A stretch of 64,000 nucleotides of DNA from Sordaria brevicollis (taxonomy: Eukaryota; Ascomycota; Sordariomycetes; Sordariales; Sordariaceae): contig JAUTDP010000003.1 in NCBI GenBank assembly GCA_033439795.1, forward strand, positions 2,046,001 to 2,110,000, in the 5' to 3' direction. Positions 57,417-64,000 of the stretch are shown in pieces. The number at the start of each line of letters is the position of its first letter. The stretch's first letter is position 1. The translations under genes and the position numbers were made by a program. The notes beneath the pieces were generated by a model. That model saw only the letters and a program-made list of their open reading frames with translations, was not told the DNA's origin and did not search any database.

Positions 57417-59254
57417 TATTACAAGATTATACCTGTGCTATACCCGGTATACGCACTAACCACCTATATAGGTGCCTAAATCCCCAGCGACCATTCCCGA
57501 CTATAGCACGCATACCATAGCTCGACATAATCTAGATCTAATCACCTATAGTCACGTATAATATTACGTAGGTACGTACGGATTAGGGTATAGGCTCGCG
57601 CTTATATATCTAATCCTCTGTATATACTTCTCCCTTCCCTTCCTTCGTATAATAATATATATTTTATTATATATTTAATAGTATTAACGCTATCCCTTAA
57701 TAGTTTATTATATTTTCTTTAACGCTACGCGTGTAATTTTTAAGGAAGATTAATCGTTAATTATATTAATTAATATTAAAATTCGTTTTCTTAGCGGCTA
57801 ACGTTTTAGCGATAACTTTGTAATTAATTCGAATTAAATAATTATTAAAACGAATATTATTATTATAATCGTTTGTATTTTCTTTTCCCTTATATTTATT
57901 AAAATATATTAATTTAAACGATTAATATCCGATTTAATCCCTATTATAATTATTAATACCCTCGTTATAGTTATTATATTTTCCGAAATTAGAAACGTTA
58001 ACCCTTATAATATCGAATTTTAGGATTAATTTATCGACGTTATTTACGCGTTTAATAACGATTTTATTATTATCCCGGTTTTTATTATTTAAATTTTTAA
58101 TTTAAATAATTACCTTACGTTCCCGGCCGTTATTTACGCACTTATTTACTTTATATAATTTAATGTTATTTTTATTATTATTGAATTTTAAAATATTAAA
58201 GAGGATTTTTAATAATCCGAAGACGAAAATAATTAATTATATTAGGATTTTAATTAATTCCGTATTTTAATTTAAAATAAGGATTAAATTAACGCGATTC
58301 TTAATATTAATTTTATAATTTTTAGAATTAATTATACCCTTTAATTTTTAAACGCTGTTATTAAATAATAAACCTAATATAATATTTATAAATAAATTTT
58401 CGCTAATGCTGCTTTTTAATATAATAATATTGTTAACGATTTTTAAATTCGTTTAACCGCCCTTTAATAAAATTTATCCGACGTTTAAAAACGTTATTTT
58501 AATTTTAAAATTAATTTTTAAAACGTAATTAAACGTAAAATAATTAAATATTAAAAAATAATTAATAATTTTCGCTAAGGTTTATTTAAAACTATTAATT
58601 TTATATTTATACCCCTATTTAACGATAATAACGATAATAATTCTAATTTTAATAATTCCGAATCCGAATTTAATAATATAATTATTAACGATCCGGTCGG
58701 AAGTAATAACGGTAACGGCTATAAATTGGTATTATATATTATCGTCTCCCTTATTTTCGATAATATTAGTAAAATTCTTAAAAGAATTATTAAATTTCGT
58801 TAATAGCGTATTAATATCCTATTCGCTTTTAAAAATAAACTTTTTATTTTTAAAACCGAGGATACTAAATTTTCTTTAATCTCCCGCTCCCTTTATAGTA
58901 AATTTTAAGAGGTAATCGAGCCCGAATTTATTAAAATTCTATTTAATAAATTAATTAAACAATTTACTACCATCGATTTATTTAAATAAATAGCCAATAA
59001 ATATAATAACGTTAATATTATAATTTAAATTCGTTATAAATTCGAAGACTTAAAGATAGGTAAAATAAAATAATTTAATTTCGAGGATAAATTCGTTATT
59101 ATTATTAAACGTTATTAATTTAATAATAATATAAAAATTTATTATTTCTATTAATATTTAACCGAACGTTTTTATAACGTTATCGCTTTATAGCGCTTTT
59201 AACCTAAAGATAATAAATTCGACGAATAATTCGAAATAATCCGCAATTTCGCTA

Positions 59255-59489
59255 TGTCATGGGGCTGGCGCCCAGGTTGTTGATTGGGCTTTCCGCCCAG
59301 TCGATTCCCCTAAATGCCTAGCGGCCTCAGGCATACCCTACGACCTAATCAATACTCAGGCCACATTAAAACCTCTACGCAGCTGCACCCTTTTGGTATA
59401 ATTCTTCCTTCCTTTTCTTCCTTATTAAATATAATATTTTTAACCTACAACGATTATACCCTATACCTTACTCGTATAGACCCGTTACA
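59255..59489 (+). repeat. 5' LTR of the gag-only element
   Basis: 235 bp. The left 145 bp are free of RIP (many CpA/TpG), and the right part is mutated. Confidence 0.93.
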
Positions 59490-60500
59490 TTATATTTGAC
59501 CCTTTTTGTTAATTTTTTAGTAAGTTAGAAAAATCGTACCCTCCTTTACAATATTTTAATAACCGATTCTTCGAATCGTTTAATCGAATAATTCTTAAGA
59601 ACGCTAATAATAATTTACCTCCTCTATCGAATAAATTATCGTTAAAATCGCCACCCTCAAGACCCTTTCTTCGCCGAAGCCGGTCCTTCCCTACTTCGAA
59701 AAATTTTTTAGGAATAAGGATAAATTCGATATTTAGGTTTTGAACGCTCAAATTAAATTTTACGTAAATAGAAATATTATTAGAGATTTAAAAATTTAAT
59801 TTTATTACTTTTTAATTTATTTCTCCCCCTCCGTTAAAAAGCCCTTCCTTACTTTTACCGCCTTTCCGTCTCTTAAATTACTTTCTAAATTTATCGAAAA
59901 GTTTAAATTGACGTATAGCGACCCGAACGTAATAAAGAAGGTTAATTAAGAATTTTATTAATTTCGTTAAAGATTCGGCGTTAAGGAATCTATTATTATT
60001 TTCTTTACGAAATTCGAAGAGGTATTCTATTACGCTCGCGCAAATTCTTAACCAAACGCCGCTAAAATTAATTAAATAATAACCTCCCTTAATTACAATT
60101 AACGATAACGATTTTCCAAATGAACGGACGTATTAAAATAGTATTTAATATTACTCTCCTATTTACGTAAATTTAATAATAATATTTTTTTTATTTTAAT
60201 AATATATTTTTCGTCGAAATATTAAATTAATAATAGTAATAATCTTATAAATACTTTTATTAATATAATTATAATTACTAGGCTATTATAAAAGTAAAAG
60301 AATAAATAGAAGAAGGAGGGTAAATATTTATATTATAATAAGGTAAATTACTTTACGAAAAAGTATTTAAAAATAGGGATAAATAACGTAAAAGTACGTA
60401 ATCCGGTTAAAGGCTTAAGTAATTACGACGATAATAATTTATAAGAAGAAGAATATTTAAATTGAATATATAATTTTAAAAATATTATAATAATAAGAGA
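59490..60500 (+). pseudogene. gag remnant of the short LTR element
   Basis: The plus-strand frame has stops from RIP but shows retrotransposon-capsid features: LPTFEKFFRNKDKFDI near 59688-59733, FFTKFEEVFYYARANS near 60000-60050, and a zinc knuckle pattern CX2CX4HX4C at about 60324-60366 whose Cys and His codons are all now Tyr (TAT/TAC). The minus-strand open frame 59509-59751 is its antisense. Confidence 0.75.
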
Positions 60501-61234
60501 GTTAATTAATATTTAAAAGGAGGGATATCGGTAATTAGTAAAGCAACCTTTTATTTAAACGTTAACCGCTATAATAAAGAGGTTATAAATCCTTTAAAGG
60601 GTTATAGGATTTCTTTATTTTATTCTATTACGCGTAATTAATTAAAAATTAATATTTTTTACGATATATAACCGTTAAAAGGTAAAAAATATTATATTTC
60701 GTAAATATAAAGATTATTAAACCTATTTTTAACGAAAAATATATAAAGGCCTAATATATAAAGCCTGCTTTTATAATTTTACTATAATTATAAGTACGGT
60801 AATAATATAAATTCCTATTAATAAGAGAAATAAAACGTAATAGAATATTAAGTAATAATATATAATAGAATTTCGTTTCTATTATTAATTATTAACGTAA
60901 TACGGCGAATCCCCTAGATAGGCGCTATTTAAATATATTCCTTAATTTAATTTCGGCTCCTATAAAGAATAATTTTATAAGAGCGGTATTATTTTAGTAA
61001 AAGTATTACTAATTCGGGTAATTGAGTAGGTAATTATATAACGATTATTTAAGGGCTTAGAGAAAAAGAAGGATTCGGTTCTCAATTTGGGTATTATTAA
61101 ATTCTTCCTTATTTACGGGTATTAAATATAGGTATAATTATATAAATTAGCGCTATTTTTTTTAATATTTCTTATATATATAGACTCTACGTATTTATAA
61201 GCTTTAGGCTGCGCCCTAGGGAGTAAAGGGGTAA

Positions 61235-61469
61235 TATTATAGGGCTGGCGCCTAGGTTGTTAATTGGGCTTTCCGCTTAATCGATTCCCCTAGATGCTTA
61301 GCGGCCTTAAGTATGCCTTACGACTTGGTTAGTACTTAGGCTATATTAAAACCTCTACGCAACTATACCCTTTTGGTATAGCTCTTCCTTCCTTTTCTTC
61401 CTTATTAAATATAGCATCTTCAACCTACAACGACTGCACCCTGTGCTTTACTCGTGCAGACCCGTTACA
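61235..61469 (+). repeat. 3' LTR of the gag-only element
   Basis: 235 bp. The left part is RIP-mutated and the right 90 bp are unmutated, the mirror image of the other LTR. Confidence 0.93.
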
Positions 61470-64000
61470 CGCTAAATAATTCGAATAAAAGGATTAATAC
61501 GATAAAATCGCCAACCCCTATTATAAATTTAATATTAATAACCCCGCTATTAATTCTAATTCCGCTTTTAATAATACGAATAATTCCGCTCCTAAATTTA
61601 TTATTAACGAAAGCGGTACTATTATAAATTTCGATTCTATATCCACCTCCGACGTTTAAATCTCCCGTATAATTAATAATAATATATTTTAATACCGTAT
61701 AAAGATTAATATTTATACCCGTTATAATTATAAGGGTTATTTTTCTACCGAATATAAAAGTCGTATTTAATTTAAAAAGGAAATACCCGAGCGTAAATTA
61801 CGTAAGGAAAGAGAAAAGGAAAAGAAAGAAAAGAAGGATAAAAAGGAAAAGGAAAAAAATAATAATAATAACGGTAATTAATAATAACGCTCCGCCTAAA
61901 ATTAATATAAATATAATTAATATAATTATTATAACGTTAATATTATAAATATTCCCGCTCTTAATACCCCGGCTCCTAATTACTTTATATTGTAATAGTA
62001 ATTTACTTATTACTTTACCCTTATATACCCTTACGGCTTTGTAAATTCGGTTATAAATAACGAAAACGATTATATTAATAATTAAAGAAATATATAACCT
62101 TTTATTTAAATCGTAATTAGAAGTTAACGTTTATTAAATATAAATAAAAAGGAGGATAATTAAAAAATATCCCTATAATTAAATTTAAAATTATTAAAAT
62201 TAATAAATCTTTTATAAATAATTATTATAAATACCCCAATTTATTAAATTTTTCCATTTACTTATTTTATAAACCGTATAAAATATATTATACTATATTC
62301 GTTAATAGCGGTTATATTATTTTAAAGTTTATTAATTATCGTTTCGTTTTATATAATAATCTTCTAATTTTTAAATTCTAATTCTTTAAATTCTTATACT
62401 TCGTTAATAATTAAACGAAAAGGAATATTACGTATTTTAATCGCCTAATTATAAATACTAATATATATTACGAATTTATTGATTTCTTTATTTACAATTT
62501 TATAAAAAATAATTTTATTATTTTTAAATACCCGTAATTAATTTATTATACTCCTAATATCGATTAATTTAGCGATTGCCTTATTTTTGATTCTACCTAC
62601 GAATAATATAATTACTTTCCTTTAAAAATACTTTATTATTTATATTATATATTATTATTACGCAAATATAATATCGATACGCTTTTAATTATTATTCCTA
62701 GCGGTATACCCTTTATTATTATTTTTAAAAATTCCTTTAAAACGTAATCAATATATTAGAAACCTTTCATTTTAAACGTTTTTAATAAGGGAAAATTTAA
62801 TACCCCCGCCTTACTATTGGAAGCCGTTCGTTAAATTTCTATTTCCGCGATTATTAAACGCGCTATTTATTAACGTTTTAATAAATTTAAATAGAAGGTC
62901 GCTAATAAAATAAGCGCGGTCCTTATTAATAAGGTTATTAGCGGTTAAATTCTTATATTAATAATTATAATACGTTATTACCCCCTTCCTTTATTATATA
63001 TAATCCCCGCGCCGTATTATTTAACTAAAGGAGTATATACTTCTTTCTCCAATTATCGAACGCTAATCCGCCTTTATTATATCTTTAAAGGACCCTTCGA
63101 TTTAATTGATATTAAAGAACTTTTAATAATTATATTTAATTAATTCGTTAAAAAATATAAATTTTAAATTATCTGTACAATAAGGGTAAATATAATAAAA
63201 AATATCTAATATATAATAAACGAAGATAAAATAATAAAAAAAAAAAGTACCCTAACCCCGAACGCAATTAGTAATAACCTTACGGTTAATATAATTAAAA
63301 ATATTATAAATAATAAAATAATTTATTATAAAAAGTTCTTTAGTAATAATTATTATACTTAAATCGATACGCTCTATAATATTAGAAGTAAAGAAGTTAT
63401 TAAAGTAATTAAAATTTCCACTTTAATTATATTTATAAACGATACCTCCAATTTCTAAATTTACGAAGAAATTATTAACCATTATTTTACCGCTAATAGT
63501 ATTAATATTAATAAAATTATATTTAAAAATATTATTAAATTTTATAAAAAGGTAAATAAACCCCTAAAAACCGATGTATAAATTTAATAAAAACTATTTC
63601 GGTAATATTAATAATAAATAAACAATTTCCGTTAAAAAAATACTAATATACTACCCCCTAACCGGTTTTATAATTTTAAATTCGAATTTAAATTTAGCGT
63701 TATATTATCCGCTTCCCGTAATTATATTTTTAACCTAAAAGAATTTAACGTTATTAAAAAATAAATTAACAATAATTTAAAGAAGAAGTTTATCCGCCTA
63801 TTGTAATTAAAAGCTTCCGTTCCTATATTTTTAATTAAAAAGCCGGGAAGAGGAATCCGTATTTATATTAATTATTAAAATATTAATAACGTTACCTTTA
63901 AATACTACTACTTATTCTTATTTATTAAAGAAATATTCGACGTTATTTACTGTATTAAAATTTTTATTAAATTGGATATTATTATTACCTTTAACCGGGT

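Larger units (their letters stand above)
59255..61469 (+). mobile_element. Non-autonomous gag-only LTR retrotransposon (2215 bp)
   Basis: Two 235-bp LTRs (59255-59489 and 61235-61469) begin TGTCATGGGG (RIP-altered in the right copy) and end CCCGTTACA. They are flanked by the exact target duplication CGCTA (59250-59254 and 61470-61474). A purine tract (GAGTAAAGGGG) precedes the right LTR. The 1745-bp interior encodes gag-like sequence only; no protease, reverse transcriptase or integrase motif is present. Confidence 0.93.
57417..64000 (+). mobile_element. Gypsy element with 5' LTR, running off the window, split by a gag-only element
   Basis: A largely unmutated block from about 57417 to 57640 looks like LTR sequence and contains TATATATC near 57604-57611. 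The LTR end is not resolved. Gag remains lie at about 57750-59254 and 61475-62100, with a CX2CX4HX4C zinc knuckle at 61714-61755 and a Lys/Glu-rich tail. A protease remnant (IFVNSG) lies at 62295-62312. The start of reverse transcriptase (LIKKPGRGIRIYIN, then IFDVIYCIKIFIKLD and FNRV) lies at about 63830-64000. The element continues beyond the window. Confidence 0.75.

Noticed and set aside
59314..59751. Open frames 59314-59499 (plus) and 59509-59751 (minus)
   Set aside because: The first lies in the LTR of the gag-only element and the second is antisense to its gag.
1..64000. tRNA, rRNA or other structured RNA genes
   Set aside because: No cloverleaf with A/B boxes or rRNA-like sequence was recognised by eye; a covariance-model search would be needed to exclude short ones.

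Overview
The window looks like nuclear DNA of a filamentous ascomycete, most likely Neurospora or a close Sordariales relative. Genes have short introns (about 50-135 nt) with GTAAGT/GTATGT donors and CTAAC/CTGAC branch sites. GC-rich genes alternate with very AT-rich blocks in which CpA/TpG has almost vanished while CpG survives. That is the signature of repeat-induced point mutation (RIP).

Layout: (1) 1-6.5 kb: small serine-, acid- or lysine-rich orphan genes, mostly on the minus strand, including a nuclear-looking protein with a SUMO-interacting motif and a Ser/Asp-rich protein. (2) 7-15.6 kb: three related hAT-like DNA elements with 8-bp target duplications (6989-7532; 8770-13017, the 4.2-kb RIP-mutated one; 14834-15330), plus decayed gene fragments and an unmutated LTR. 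Between and beside them lie two paralogous orphan genes (13190-14020 and 16587-17176). (3) 17.2-24.2 kb: tandem repeats, decaying open frames and one intronless orphan gene (23163-24143). (4) 26.8-36.1 kb: the two clearest conserved genes, a five-exon Golgi alpha-mannosyltransferase of the KRE2/MNT1 (GT15) family and a two-exon Myb/SANT-domain protein. They are separated by about 6.5 kb with no convincing gene. (5) from about 36.69 kb to the end: continuous RIP-mutated heterochromatin made of LTR retrotransposons inserted into one another. A minus-strand gypsy (37604-53855, target duplication GTTAT) is split by a plus-strand gypsy (37990-46383, target duplication AAAAT). To its right, the 5' part of another gypsy (53977-57416) is interrupted by a further gypsy (57417 to window end). 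That one is itself split by a compact 2.2-kb gag-only element (59255-61469, target duplication CGCTA).

The genes form no pathway or cluster. The mannosyltransferase acts in protein glycosylation in the secretory pathway and the Myb protein is a probable nuclear regulator. The rest are lineage-specific proteins of unknown function. The main interest is genome dynamics: nested elements dated by clean target duplications, RIP that spares the outer edges of LTRs, a hAT-like family with constant subterminal but changing terminal sequences, and orphan-gene duplicates being broken up by transposons. The right-hand block runs off the window and could be the edge of a centromere, a subtelomere or a large heterochromatic island; the sequence here does not decide which.
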